DNA from: DZBG01 sp049241565 | Lineage (GTDB): Bacteria > Bdellovibrionota > Bacteriovoracia > Bacteriovoracales > Bacteriovoracaceae | Assembly: GCA_049241565.1 (NCBI GenBank) | Contig: JBMLQL010000024.1 | Span: 1-64,000 of the forward strand | Length of the DNA: 64,000 nucleotides | Direction of reading: 5' to 3' | Shown: positions 19,001 to 28,235 of the stretch, piece after piece | Numbering within the stretch: position 1 is the stretch's first letter | Layout of the letters: each line of letters opens with the position of its first letter | Program-made: the position numbers and the translations under genes | Notes under the pieces: model-generated | Told to the model about the DNA's origin: nothing | The model's database searches: none | What the model saw: the letters and a program-made list of their open reading frames with translations, nothing else

Positions 19001-22000
19001 TAGATGATGTTAATGGCACAAATGATGTGAGGTCTACTACAATTGAATTACTAAGATTACCATTTACTGCCACGATCTGCGTTGAACCTGCGGCCATGAC
19101 ATTACTGGCGGCGATGACTAATGAATTAAAGGTTGGGCAAGTAACGACAATGTTAGTGACATCAGCTTGGCCCATCGTTCCTGAAGCATTGTTAAGATTA
19201 CAAGTGATACTCGGTGAGCTAGGTTGTTCTGAGATTGCTATAGTGTAAGTTTGTCCTGGCTCGAGGCGCCTAGTAAATGCGAAATTTGTACTAGGGGCAG
19301 CGATGTTTAGAATTTCTTCTCCACCATTTAAAGAAAGGGAGATAGTGCCATACTGTAGACCTGAAATCGTTCCTCTGACTTCGTAGTCGGATGCACTTGT
19401 TCCAGTTCCGATCCAGTCAAGAATGGGGTAAGGAAAATTTGTTCCATGGCCAGGAACATTTGTAGCAGCGTCAGGAATACGCCATCCTGGTGTTGATAAG
19501 AAATTTAATCCAGCATAGCTTGCTTGCTGAGAAGATGCACCATTGGCCACAGATGTTCCAAATGAGTTGTGAAGTGGATTATATTTTGAAGAAAGATAAT
19601 AAAGTGAATTTGTATCGACTTGTCCCGCAGCTACCATTACTCCATAAATGGGACCAAAGTTAGTGTCAATCGCTGTCGAAGCGCTGGCCTTAGACACTTG
19701 CCCAAAAGCGTAAGAACGGTTAACTGCAACCTGACCGTGAGTTGTATTTAAGTAACCAACAAGGCCACCTGTTTCATCAGCACCAGTGACATTTCCGGTT
19801 GTGAAGGAGTCATGGATATATCCATTTAGATTTAAATAACCTACAAGACCTCCATTATGGCGTCCAGAAGCGGTCACATTCCCAGTTGAGTAGCAGCGTT
19901 GAGCAGTTCCTCTCATCATTCCAATGAGACCACCATTGGCGATTCTTCCTCCTGTAACATTTCCTGTGGCAGATGAGTCCTCAATCACTCCGGCCCGGAA
20001 GAAACCAATCAGTCCTCCGACGTAGTCTGCCAAGCCATTAGAGATAGTTACATTTCCTGATGAGTGAAGACGCTTATAATTTGCATTTTTGCTGTTGGCG
20101 TATCCTAGTAGTCCACCAATATTAGAATTGGGAGTGGGATTTGAAACATTCACTGCACCTATGCTGTAAGAATCCCATAAATCACTTCCGTCAAATAGGC
20201 CCGCAAGACCACCTACATAAGAGGTGCGAGCATTAACTGTTCCACTAAAATTTGAATCTTTAATAGTAGAAAATTCTCCTTCAAACCTACCAAATAATCC
20301 CCCTGTAAATTGAGCTTGAGCATTGATGGTCATAGTTGAAGAAGAGTTTTGCACTGACGAAGTTTCACCTTGGATAAATCCGACTAGACCACCAATATGC
20401 TTACGTACAGAATTATAGCGGTCATCATTTATCGTAATGACTCCGCCCGATATTATATTTGTTGCATTAAGATTTGTGACTTTTCCAGTAATTCCGCCGA
20501 CATTATCGGAGCCTGAATTTATGGGGCCTGTCCATCTAATATTATTTAAGGATAGCCCTTGAGTTGCCTCACCTACAACACCTCCAGCAAAGACTTCAAC
20601 AGCATCTTTAGGAGCATTAATTTCACCACTTAAATTCACATTACTTAGTGAAGCGGAAGAAATATTTCCAAGTAGACCACCAATCCTTTCTCCGAGCCCA
20701 GTGACATTAAGTGTGGTTGCTGTTACGTTTGATATGTTCATGTTGGGTTGAAGGGAAATTCCGACAAGACCTCCAACATTGTCTAAGCCATTTACAGTCA
20801 GATTTCTAAGAGTTAAGTTTTGTGCACTAAAAGATCCATCAGAACTACTGATGTAGCCGAATAATCCTCCAACATTATTATTTGCATTCACTGTTACATT
20901 TTGAATAGTCAGTCCATTAAACTGAATATTTGATGATGTATTAGTAAGTCCTGAAACAACACCACTAGTTGTAATGGCTTGAATAGTACCATTTTTGAAG
21001 ATGATGTTCTCAATGACTCCAGTTCCTCGCCAATCACCTGCTAGAACTCCAACACGCTCATTCCCGATGATATTAAATTTTTCAATAATTACATTTTTAA
21101 GAGTCGCATTTTGAGTAGCTGCAAACAAGCCAACTGAGGTTCCTGTCGGCTTGCTGATGTTTAAATTTCGTATAGTAAAATTCTTTCCATCCAGTATACC
21201 TTTGAAAGTAACAGGAATCGGATCGAATGAGTTGCTTCCAAAGTCGATATCATTAGCAAGCTCAAAGGATGATTCTGGAAAGTAGGCAATATTTTTCAAA
21301 TGTCCAGTATGACAAATTTTATAAGGCACTGTTGTCCCATTACCACTTAAATGAGAGTTGGCAAAAAAACCTTTTATGGCAACAGGATCAGAACAGATAG
21401 ATGAATTTTTATTTAATATGCGCACGACAGAAGGTGAGAAAGCTGTTTGAGCAAGATTGTAAAGCTTAGCACTTATATTGAGATTGCCGGGAGCTTTATT
21501 GGTGGCATCTAATATTGCAGACCATCTATAGTTCGCCTGGCAAATAGTGTTAAGAGTAAATGCCCCACTTATAGCAATCTTTCCTCCAGGAATTCCGCAT
21601 TCACCATGAACAAGTATCTTAGTTGCAATAGGGGCTCCATCAAAAGACGGTGAGATAAAGCTTATTTGTAACTGACCTTGAGAAATTGTTGTTGGTGCAG
21701 ATGTTGAAGTGATTAAGTCAAACTCATCTTGATTGAATGAACTCAGAATTGTTTGAAGATCATTATAAAACTCTGGCTGTGTCTGGTTAATAGGATCATC
21801 GGTGTAATTTATTGGTAGCGAAAATCCTTGATTGGGTTCAGTTAACCAGTCATGTGAAGCAAAAAGAAAATCATTACTTTTAAATGGTAATTTAAAACCG
21901 GCAGCTGGCATGAACCAGTTGTAGATAGTTGGCGAAGCAGTAAAATTATATCCGTTATAGCTACTTTGACTTCTCATGGAAGCTGTTGTGAGAGACTCTC

Positions 22001-24257
22001 CAAGAGAATTTCTATTTATAGGAAGAGAATCTGAATTACGAATGAAAGTGGAAGTACTTTCAAAGTAAACGCCACTTAAGTTTGCATTAGTGTCTTTAAT
22101 ACCAACTATCGCACCAAAAGTAGAGTCATCAAGAGATGAAGTCTCATTTTTTTTGATATTTCCAGTAAAGTAATTTCGAGTAATCTGGGCCCCATTGCCT
22201 TCAACCAACCAGCCTGAAATCCCACCAACTTCACCGGAACCTTGAATAAGACTTGATTGAACAAAGTTGTCTGTGAGTGAAGATTGAAATGCAATACCTG
22301 CGATACCTCCAACATATCTAAATGTAGCAGCAATTGTTCCTGAAAAAAAAGATTCTGAAAGTGAAGCCGCAAGGTATCCAGCAATTCCACCAATTTTACT
22401 TCTTGCTCCAGAGATAACTCCTGAGGCATAGGCCTGTTTTACGGATAGAGCTTTTGCGTAACCAAAAATTCCACCAACCATGTCGGGAGTTCCGTCAAGG
22501 ATTGTAATATTTCCTGAATTATAAATACGAGTAAAGGTTGCTGCAGGATTGTTAACTATACCTACCAGACCACCGATATAGGCATTTGGAGTTGGCCCAG
22601 TGATGGAAATATTTGCTCGAGAAAACGATTGAGAAATGGATCCTCCCATAAAGTTTCCAACTAGCCCTCCAACATGACTAACTCTCCCATTAATTAAGCC
22701 TGTTACCCAAGATCGTTGAATAGAACTATTTGCTCCATTCATATTTCCAACAAAACCACCTACGTAATATGCTTTCGTATTTAATGTCACAACAGCTTGT
22801 GAATCAGCAATAGTAGTATCTAGATTTGTTGACCCAACTAAGCCTCCTGCAAACTTTTGGGGGGCAGAAAATTGAGTGTCATCAACATTGATAATGACTC
22901 TTGAAACTGCATTTGTAATTGAGCCTGAATGGAAACGCCCGATGAGCCCACCGGTGTAGTTTCCCCCCGATGTGATAACAGAAGTGACCGAGGCTCCATT
23001 AATGGCAGCAGCCTTTGTTGTTTGGCCAAAAAGCCCCCCAACAAAATTATCACTATTATTTTTTGTGGTACGAACAGAGCCAACATGTGAAACGCTATTA
23101 AAAGTCCCTCCGTTTATTTCTCCTACTAGTCCGCCAACTTTATCCGTGTAGCTTAAAATCGTTCCACGATGAGCGACATTAGTGAAATTAGTGTCGTCCT
23201 CTAAAATATGCCCTGCTATCCCACCTGTCCAAGTGTTTCCAGTGACATTGGTGCGAAAGTTTGAATCCTCAATAGTGAAAGATCCATTAGTTGTATTAAT
23301 ATAACCAATGATTCCACCTGCGTAATTGTTTGCTGTGACAGTCAGGTCTGTTTTTACGTTCCTCATCGTTAAGGTGAAAGCAGTATTACCGAGGCCAATA
23401 AGACCTCCAATCATAGTAATTCCCTTAACGGTACCCTGTACTTTTACGTTTTCAATTAATCCGCTGTTGCGCCAGTCGCCTGCGAGGATACCAACTCTTT
23501 GTGTGGAATCAACATTCGCATTTTTTATATTTAAATTTTTAACAGTCGCGCCTTGAATATAGCGAAAAAGCCCGACACTTGTTCCTGTGCCGCCAATATC
23601 TTTAATTGTAAAATCCTTCATCATGAAGCCTTGTCCATCTAAGACACCGGAAAAGGCTACAGCAATTGGGAGAATCGTTATGTCGGCAAAGTCTATATCT
23701 TGTGCGAGGACAAATTTTTTAGATGGATAAAAACGAATATTTGAAAATTGAGTGGGTGTGCAAATTTTATAAGGAGTTGCTTCTCCATCCGCACTTTCAA
23801 TGTTTGCAAAAAGTTTGCCGCGATTTATGGGATCAAGACAAATACTATCTCTTTTAATGAAGGATCTTGTGGCTAAGGGTGACCCCATAGTTAGGGACTT
23901 GTCTTTAAGTTTTACCGAGTACTGAATAGTGCCCTCTAATTGTGAAACGGCACTGATAGGCGCTGACCAAGAGTAATCATTTTGGCAAATTGAGAATAGT
24001 GTTGTTCCTCCACCAGTAACCTCAATCGGATTACCTGGGATTCCGCAATGACCAGAGAGAACGGAGTAGGAACTTATGGAGGTACCATCTGATGTAGGAG
24101 ACAAAATGGTGAGATTTAAGGTGCCAGGGGTAACAGTCAGGTTTCCCGGATCCTGAGGAGCAATCTCATCACTAGGTTTATCATTACAAGCCGTGATGAT
24201 GGTAACGAGGGACAGGATTCTAAATATTTTTGATACATAGGAATTTGTACTCATCAT
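16047..24257 (-). CDS. Giant GLUG/LamG-like surface lipoprotein (2736 aa)
   Basis: A lipoprotein: signal peptide with lipobox ITAC, acylated Cys24. It is a tandem duplication of one module (a short Ig-like domain with a CGIPG core, then a block starting with YKIC and DIDF and continuing through many GLUG repeats of the type VGGLVG....G.I). Copy one covers roughly residues 45-830 and copy two 840-1600. Then come FN3-like domains with S..NSYELAIGT blocks and two related LamG/concanavalin-like domains at the C-terminal third (shared NGDGAQA and GPNG signatures). Such architecture suits adhesion or cell-surface recognition. I chose ATG 24257 over TTG 24263 because AAAGG lies 6 nt before it. It is divergent from the motor-like operon and may be functionally linked. 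Confidence 0.8.
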   Translation of the reverse strand: MMSTNSYVSKIFRILSLVTIITACNDKPSDEIAPQDPGNLTVTPGTLNLTILSPTSDGTSISSYSVLSGHCGIPGNPIEVTGGGTTLFSICQNDYSWSAPISAVSQLEGTIQYSVKLKDKSLTMGSPLATRSFIKRDSICLDPINRGKLFANIESADGEATPYKICTPTQFSNIRFYPSKKFVLAQDIDFADITILPIAVAFSGVLDGQGFMMKDFTIKDIGGTGTSVGLFRYIQGATVKNLNIKNANVDSTQRVGILAGDWRNSGLIENVKVQGTVKGITMIGGLIGLGNTAFTLTMRNVKTDLTVTANNYAGGIIGYINTTNGSFTIEDSNFRTNVTGNTWTGGIAGHILEDDTNFTNVAHRGTILSYTDKVGGLVGEINGGTFNSVSHVGSVRTTKNNSDNFVGGLFGQTTKAAAINGASVTSVITSGGNYTGGLIGRFHSGSITNAVSRVIINVDDTQFSAPQKFAGGLVGSTNLDTTIADSQAVVTLNTKAYYVGGFVGNMNGANSSIQRSWVTGLINGRVSHVGGLVGNFMGGSISQSFSRANISITGPTPNAYIGGLVGIVNNPAATFTRIYNSGNITILDGTPDMVGGIFGYAKALSVKQAYASGVISGARSKIGGIAGYLAASLSESFFSGTIAATFRYVGGIAGIAFQSSLTDNFVQSSLIQGSGEVGGISGWLVEGNGAQITRNYFTGNIKKNETSSLDDSTFGAIVGIKDTNANLSGVYFESTSTFIRNSDSLPINRNSLGESLTTASMRSQSSYNGYNFTASPTIYNWFMPAAGFKLPFKSNDFLFASHDWLTEPNQGFSLPINYTDDPINQTQPEFYNDLQTILSSFNQDEFDLITSTSAPTTISQGQLQISFISPSFDGAPIATKILVHGECGIPGGKIAISGAFTLNTICQANYRWSAILDATNKAPGNLNISAKLYNLAQTAFSPSVVRILNKNSSICSDPVAIKGFFANSHLSGNGTTVPYKICHTGHLKNIAYFPESSFELANDIDFGSNSFDPIPVTFKGILDGKNFTIRNLNISKPTGTSVGLFAATQNATLKNVIIEKFNIIGNERVGVLAGDWRGTGVIENIIFKNGTIQAITTSGVVSGLTNTSSNIQFNGLTIQNVTVNANNNVGGLFGYISSSDGSFSAQNLTLRNLTVNGLDNVGGLVGISLQPNMNISNVTATTLNVTGLGERIGGLLGNISSASLSNVNLSGEINAPKDAVEVFAGGVVGEATQGLSLNNIRWTGPINSGSDNVGGITGKVTNLNATNIISGGVITINDDRYNSVRKHIGGLVGFIQGETSSVQNSSSTMTINAQAQFTGGLFGRFEGEFSTIKDSNFSGTVNARTSYVGGLAGLFDGSDLWDSYSIGAVNVSNPTPNSNIGGLLGYANSKNANYKRLHSSGNVTISNGLADYVGGLIGFFRAGVIEDSSATGNVTGGRIANGGLIGMMRGTAQRCYSTGNVTASGRHNGGLVGYLNLNGYIHDSFTTGNVTGADETGGLVGYLNTTHGQVAVNRSYAFGQVSKASASTAIDTNFGPIYGVMVAAGQVDTNSLYYLSSKYNPLHNSFGTSVANGASSQQASYAGLNFLSTPGWRIPDAATNVPGHGTNFPYPILDWIGTGTSASDYEVRGTISGLQYGTISLSLNGGEEILNIAAPSTNFAFTRRLEPGQTYTIAISEQPSSPSITCNLNNASGTMGQADVTNIVVTCPTFNSLVIAASNVMAAGSTQIVAVNGNLSNSIVVDLTSFVPLTSSNTTNFTLTGSSLSATSAGSTTLSSSFLGLNATRTVNSIANPSPPTNPSWQSTSPSSVPGLVAQWTRSVSATIVSQTINYYANGSCSGSPVSTKNLANTIATDSFTGTDTLTYSFRVTAVDSNNLTSTSNCSSSMLVTLPTPSPISSLAASKLWVNGESPVTSPLYSWVNPSNITGLEIAIGNTLGGTQVLNWTPTGVITSYTISNLTSLLNCTPYHTSLRTINQYGKKSSVVSHSVGFVWDNGAPSSPGSVITSGIASESVSTLATWGASSDNCQLNSYELAIGTSPGATDISGGWKNIGNITSYQATAGVGGFNNFALTASTNYYTSVRAKDEAGNYSGIMTSQAWQLPSSELAKIFWYDASDRPSIKDSTSKTPDDPGFLNTVRTWQNISGTTLMDAFSAGATNDPGFDSIKNHVTFSGTNQYLRIPSATAFDNSTSNFKNIFVSFQTSIDLTTRQVIYEQGTRDKGINIYLLNGLLYCGFWNTTNNGDGAQAMIYNTSTSTLAPNTVYHAAVVFDYTNYTSATGPNGSVKCYLNNSQMGSTLSTTSRLYAQASSAAFGAVYNGTRYHDSNVTSTGSYFRGRILEALMYSSHPNESTVLSTLNTLMEKWSSGELSSPGNLALVNNSTLTKAVTANWSPISSTYFETSHYEIAIGTSVDSTDVLFWTDIGNVTTYTAEHGIEGVSLALQYGQDYFFMVKAIDNYGNESSISISEAWQVLPPGSTTLAGTFLSLDASSFSTVLDATGINAEQINFANVIATWNNKINPLVNKFTQTAAARRPVFNKSLKSVIFNKTSNFLSSPAETNLGKSTVTSKILTTVFSTNTDINSTQFLFELGGRNTRGLSVYISAGQVYCLFHQNSNGGDGAQAPVWLSSPIATSTSYVVSLYLDYSNYTTPTGPNGNIGCVVNGVSLGTVATTSRWYATTDTTYIGYSNGARWHNSNSNGAGNYFGGEIHEVQMTNTWPTNGVDDIQDLHNSLMQKW

Positions 24258-24460
24258 TAGCAACCTTTCGTAAAATATTAGGATTTCTTTAACAGAAAAA
24301 GGATGATTCTAGTACGGCTATTTTGGATTTTGTTTATAGTAGAGTTTTTTAGCTGGTTAAAAGATTGGATATGGGAAAAAATGGCCTTTTTTACCCAATA
24401 TCAATCTACTCAAATGTTCATTAATATATTTAAGAGAACTTAATAATTAAGGGGATTGCC
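24258..24460. promoter_or_regulatory. Divergent control region with long imperfect hairpin
   Basis: The 203 bp between the giant lipoprotein gene and the motor-like operon. A long imperfect inverted repeat spans 24363-24406: GATTGGATATGGGAAAAAA pairs with TTTTTTACCCAATATCAATC with one base bulged on each side and TGGC-type loop. It could act as an attenuator, a terminator or an operator. No clear sigma-70 hexamer pair was found. Confidence 0.4.
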
Positions 24461-25051
24461 TTGAGACATAGTGCATTTGTATTTTTAATCTTTTTTATCA
24501 CTGGGTGCGCTAAATCTGAGCTTATAATTCAGTCCATTCCAGCAGATGCAGAGGTCTCCGTTATTGATGATGATGGAAAGATTAAATCTATTGGTAAAAC
24601 ACCTCTAAAAATTCCTTCCGACGAAGTGTTTCGGTCAAGTAAGGGTTTTTCTCAAATTCAGCTCACAAAAGACAACTACGAGCCTCAACATCTCGTCATG
24701 GGTAAATCGAGTATGCCTACAAATTACGAAGTTTCTGTGAATCTGAAAAAAAGTGCAACCGATCCTAAGTCCCTCGAAATGAACTCAAAAAATGAAAAGA
24801 TAGCCCAACAGATAGCTCTCGCTAATAGTTACATCATGAGTAAGAAATTTTTTGAAGCTGAACAGTTGATTGCCAGATTTGTCCAAGACTACCCCCACAT
24901 AAGTGTTGGCTACGACTACATGGGGAATATTTACTATCTTAAAAAAGACTATAAAAAAGCACTTTATTACTATGAAAAAGGTCTGACTCTTAATCCAGAA
25001 AATCTTGAAACAAAAGATATGGTAACAAAACTTAAGAGTATTTTTAATTAA
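24461..25051 (+). CDS. PEGA/TPR lipoprotein, first gene of the motor-like operon
   Basis: A 196-residue lipoprotein (lipobox ITGC, Cys16). Residues ~20-95 look like a PEGA domain (LIIQSIPADAEVSV, GKTPLKIP, KDNYEP), a small beta fold found on exported proteins. The last third contains one or two TPR helix pairs (GYDYMGNIYYLKKDYKKAL). TTG 24461 is the start because AAGGGG precedes it by 6 nt and the signal peptide begins there. It is followed after 9 nt by the MotA-like gene. By position it may be a periplasmic scaffold or peptidoglycan/outer-membrane contact for the stator-like complex. Confidence 0.75.
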   Translation: MRHSAFVFLIFFITGCAKSELIIQSIPADAEVSVIDDDGKIKSIGKTPLKIPSDEVFRSSKGFSQIQLTKDNYEPQHLVMGKSSMPTNYEVSVNLKKSATDPKSLEMNSKNEKIAQQIALANSYIMSKKFFEAEQLIARFVQDYPHISVGYDYMGNIYYLKKDYKKALYYYEKGLTLNPENLETKDMVTKLKSIFN

Positions 25052-25060
25052 GGATACTGT

Positions 25061-25837
25061 ATGCGTTTAATTATTGGATTTTTGATTATCAATATCGGTT
25101 TTATCGCCGCAAGTATACATCTACAGCAAGGTCTTGAGTCTTACTGGGACTTTGTGGCCTTCTCAGTGGTTATTTTTGGAACTCTATCAGTGATGTTCAT
25201 CAACCGTCCGTCTATTTCTTTTAAGACAATTCTTAAGAATTTTAAAGTGTGTGTATTTGAATCTCAGACAGAAACTAAGCAATTTGTTAACGAGTGTATC
25301 TCATTTGCTAGAGGAAATGGTGTTCAATCTAAAAAGAAGACTATTGAAAATCAATTTTTGATCGATAGCACAGAGCTAATTGGTCTTGGATTCAATTATG
25401 AAAAAATCGAGAGTATCTTAACTCAAAGATATCAGTACCATGCTAAAGTGATCACTCAAATCGCGAATTGGCTTCGTAAAAACTCTAAATATCCACCGGC
25501 CTTTGGTCTTGCAGGTACAGTTCTAGGATTAATTCATTTGATGAGAGGTATTTCAGATGGAATCAACCCTCAAGAAACAGGTATCCGTATGGCGGTTGCG
25601 CTCGTTGCTACATTTTATGGTCTGGTCATTGCTAACATTATCCTTAACCCCACAGGTGAGTTACTTCTTGAAAAATTAAAACATGATGAGGAAAAGTCAG
25701 AAGTCGCACTGACGACTATCAGACTAGTGATGGAAAAAGCATCTCTCATCGAAATCCAAGAAGAGTTGAACTCTTATGTTGAGTCTGAAAATAAAGTCAA
25801 TATTCTTACTGATCTTAATGTCGAAGGAATTGCATGA
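25061..25837 (+). CDS. MotA-like stator protein
   Basis: A 258-residue inner-membrane protein with the MotA/PomA layout: membrane segments near residues 2-20 and 27-47, a cytoplasmic domain of ~100 residues, then two conserved helices. The third helix reads YPPAFGLAGTVLGLIHLM and the fourth AVALVATFYGLVIANIILNP, matching the Pro- and Gly-rich MotA pore helices. With a MotB-like partner it would form an ion channel that converts proton or sodium flow into torque. The gene overlaps the MotB-like gene by 4 nt (ATGA). It could in principle serve a flagellum encoded elsewhere, but the neighbours argue for a different partner. Confidence 0.85.
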   Translation: MRLIIGFLIINIGFIAASIHLQQGLESYWDFVAFSVVIFGTLSVMFINRPSISFKTILKNFKVCVFESQTETKQFVNECISFARGNGVQSKKKTIENQFLIDSTELIGLGFNYEKIESILTQRYQYHAKVITQIANWLRKNSKYPPAFGLAGTVLGLIHLMRGISDGINPQETGIRMAVALVATFYGLVIANIILNPTGELLLEKLKHDEEKSEVALTTIRLVMEKASLIEIQEELNSYVESENKVNILTDLNVEGIA

Positions 25838-26556
25838 GAAAAAAACTTTCTTCGAGCCATGCTGAGGAAGATGTAGAATCAGAGGGGTCCTGGGCCATCT
25901 CTTACGGAGATATGATTACTCTACTGCTAAGCTTTTTTGTTATCTTCTTTTCGACCGATTTTGATAAACAAAAAAAGGAAGATCAAACAGAACTTGTTAA
26001 AAGCGAGATAGCCTCTGTCGATTTCCTAAAGAATGAAGCAAATAAATCTGAAGTCGGGCGAAGTTCAAATAAAAAACAAAGCCAAATTCAGATTCAAAAT
26101 AATATTTCGCTTAATGATGCAAAAATCGAAGTTATTGCTGTGAAAAATAATCTCTTAGTGAAATTTAGCGGGGTTTCATTCTTTAAGTCTGGAAGTGTTG
26201 AGCTCACAGTAGAAGGTGCAGAAGTTTTAAAAGCATTCAGTGAAAAGTACATTCCTTACGCTAGTGTTTATGGAATGAGTGTTCGTGCTTTTACAGATCA
26301 ACGTAAAGTTATTCAGAAAAAAAATAGATTTAAGGACAATTTAGAGCTTTCAGCATTAAGGGCCATCTCTGCCATGCGAGAACTTCAAAAAAGTGGTATT
26401 CCTCTTACCCACATGGATATTGCAGGTCTGGGTGAGCTTATGGAATTTCAAAAATATATAGGATTAGAAAAAGAGATGAGTGAAGAGCAAAAGAATGCTC
26501 TTTCTCGCACTATAGTTATGATTATTAGACCGACAAAAGAAGAGAGCTACTTATGA
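25834..26556 (+). CDS. MotB-like stator protein with OmpA-type peptidoglycan-binding domain
   Basis: A 240-residue protein with one N-terminal membrane helix, WAISYGDMITLLLSFFVIF, holding the Asp that carries the ion in MotB. A linker follows, then an OmpA/MotB C-terminal domain with VRAFTDQ, ELSALRAISAMREL and GLGE, where Asp and Arg of the peptidoglycan site are retained. It should anchor the MotA-like channel to the cell wall. It overlaps its neighbours on both sides by 4 nt, so the MotA-like, MotB-like and FliF/FliG-like proteins are translationally coupled and probably made in fixed proportion. Confidence 0.85.
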   Translation: MRKKLSSSHAEEDVESEGSWAISYGDMITLLLSFFVIFFSTDFDKQKKEDQTELVKSEIASVDFLKNEANKSEVGRSSNKKQSQIQIQNNISLNDAKIEVIAVKNNLLVKFSGVSFFKSGSVELTVEGAEVLKAFSEKYIPYASVYGMSVRAFTDQRKVIQKKNRFKDNLELSALRAISAMRELQKSGIPLTHMDIAGLGELMEFQKYIGLEKEMSEEQKNALSRTIVMIIRPTKEESYL

Positions 26557-28235
26557 GAATTTTGTTTTTAGTTATTACTCTTATCTCAGTGAGTTTGGCT
26601 TGGGCACAGGTTGAACCAAAAGGACCGAGAGTCATTGAGCTTGAGGAGAAAATTGAAGCGGATGCTTCAAAGTATCTTAATCAGCGATTCCCTGGAAGCC
26701 CTTATTTCATCAAAGTTGACGTTCAACCACTTCGGTCAGAGCTTAAAAAAGGGGAGTATGTCGAAAATCTTCCTTATTTGAATTACGAAACAGAAGACTA
26801 TGTAGATGCATGGGAAGATCCAAATATTTCAATTTCATATTTACGCAATCGTGTCAAAAAGATCAGTCTTGATGTGTCTGTGTCAGAGGGGCTTCAAGAT
26901 AAAGATGTTCAAGAGATTCGTGATTCATTGATGTCATTTTTAAAATTGATTTCATTTCGTGATGAAATAAAAGTGGAAAAAAGACTTCAGGTCGCTAAAA
27001 ATACCACTCCTGAATTCGTTTATTACATTTTAGGCTCTTTAGCTTTACTTTTATTTGGTATCGGCTTTTGGGTTCGCACTTCAGTCAAAACAATCGCCAA
27101 ATCGGTAGGTGGTCAGGCTAGTTCTAACGCTGGCAATTCGATGCCAATGATGTCGTCAGGTGGAGGAGGAGTAGGCTCTGATAGTAACTTTACAGTAAAA
27201 GATGTACCCCCGATAAGAGGTGATATCAATTTCTTTGATCCAATTAAACTCATTGAAGTTCTTCACCTTAAAATCAAGCAGATTGTGACTGTAAATCACT
27301 TTCCGACACTACAAGATATGATTATTTTAGAAAAGCTGTCTGAAACTAATCCAGGGGCCCTTGGAGCACTTGTTTCAGAATTTCCTCAAGATATTCAAAA
27401 AAATATTTTCCAATTAGGTCGTACTGAGAAATGGATTGAGGCATTTGCCTATCCTACTAAAGTTGATCAGACTGTTTTTCAGTCCCTTGAAGATATTAGT
27501 CGTTCAAGAGATATCAAAAAATCTGATTATGAATTTGAGAACTTATTGATTCAATTATGGAGATTAGGAGATAAGCTTCCTGTCTTTTTGAAAGAGATTA
27601 ATCCTGATCATGCATTTTCTATCTTGGGACGACTGCCAAAAAGTATTGCACTAAAATACGGCAAAAAAGCCTACCCCGGGAACTGGGGAAAAATCTTAGA
27701 AGATTCTCATTCAAACATTGTTATTGATGCTAATTTAGTAAAAGATTACTTAAAAAAAGCGATTGCCATTAATCCTCCTCTTGAATATGCCCTTGTTGAC
27801 TCTTATAAAAAAGAGAAAGAAGTGATGGAGTATGTAAGAGCTGCTAGCATCGAAGATGAAAGAGATATTTATGAAACACTTTCTCACGATTCATTTATTG
27901 TAAAAACTCGCGCCCCGTTTTACAGAGTCTTTGAATTAGACGAAGCTAAGTTCTCTAAAGTCACTGAGAAGTTTAGTATTCAAGAATGGGCATTGGCGCT
28001 CATTAATTCATCTAGAGTGTATATAAAGCAATATGCTGACACTCTGGATGAAAAAAAGAAGTATATGTTTTCTGTCTCATTAAAAAATCTTGATGAGAAG
28101 AATATAAAGGCACATGAGCAGATGCTTATCAGGGAGAAAATAGCAAGTTTTGCTAAAACTCAGTTTGAGGATGAGATTAATTTAAATGTGTTGCAACCTA
28201 GCGGAGAACTTCCTCTTGAAAATAAAACAGCTTAG
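26553..28235 (+). CDS. Membrane protein resembling a FliF C-terminal half fused to FliG-like domains
   Basis: A 560-residue protein: signal peptide 1-19, periplasmic domain ~40-145, membrane helix ~155-175, a Gly/Met-rich linker ~186-210 and a long helical cytoplasmic part. The end of the periplasmic domain, VKKISLDVSVSEGLQDKD... FRDEIKVEKR, follows the pattern of the FliF ring-building domain that precedes its second membrane helix. In the cytoplasmic part, FENLLIQL... LKEINPDHAFSILGRLP... ILED and the C-terminal FELDEAKF... EWALALINS... KKYMFS resemble FliG armadillo/C-terminal patterns. I infer a rotor-like partner of the coupled MotAB-like pair. The similarity is by eye and needs profile searches. 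No other flagellar gene is nearby. Confidence 0.6.
   Translation: MRILFLVITLISVSLAWAQVEPKGPRVIELEEKIEADASKYLNQRFPGSPYFIKVDVQPLRSELKKGEYVENLPYLNYETEDYVDAWEDPNISISYLRNRVKKISLDVSVSEGLQDKDVQEIRDSLMSFLKLISFRDEIKVEKRLQVAKNTTPEFVYYILGSLALLLFGIGFWVRTSVKTIAKSVGGQASSNAGNSMPMMSSGGGGVGSDSNFTVKDVPPIRGDINFFDPIKLIEVLHLKIKQIVTVNHFPTLQDMIILEKLSETNPGALGALVSEFPQDIQKNIFQLGRTEKWIEAFAYPTKVDQTVFQSLEDISRSRDIKKSDYEFENLLIQLWRLGDKLPVFLKEINPDHAFSILGRLPKSIALKYGKKAYPGNWGKILEDSHSNIVIDANLVKDYLKKAIAINPPLEYALVDSYKKEKEVMEYVRAASIEDERDIYETLSHDSFIVKTRAPFYRVFELDEAKFSKVTEKFSIQEWALALINSSRVYIKQYADTLDEKKKYMFSVSLKNLDEKNIKAHEQMLIREKIASFAKTQFEDEINLNVLQPSGELPLENKTA

Noticed and set aside
18769..19248. 159-codon plus-strand ORF inside the giant lipoprotein gene
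   Set aside because: It is antisense to a 2736-codon repeat-rich gene; long antisense frames are expected from its Ser/Thr/Asn codon pattern.
25061..28235. Zorya-type anti-phage system (ZorA/ZorB are MotA/MotB relatives)
   Set aside because: No ZorC, ZorD (helicase/nuclease) or ZorE is present; neighbours are envelope proteins and the MotA-like protein lacks the long ZorA tail.
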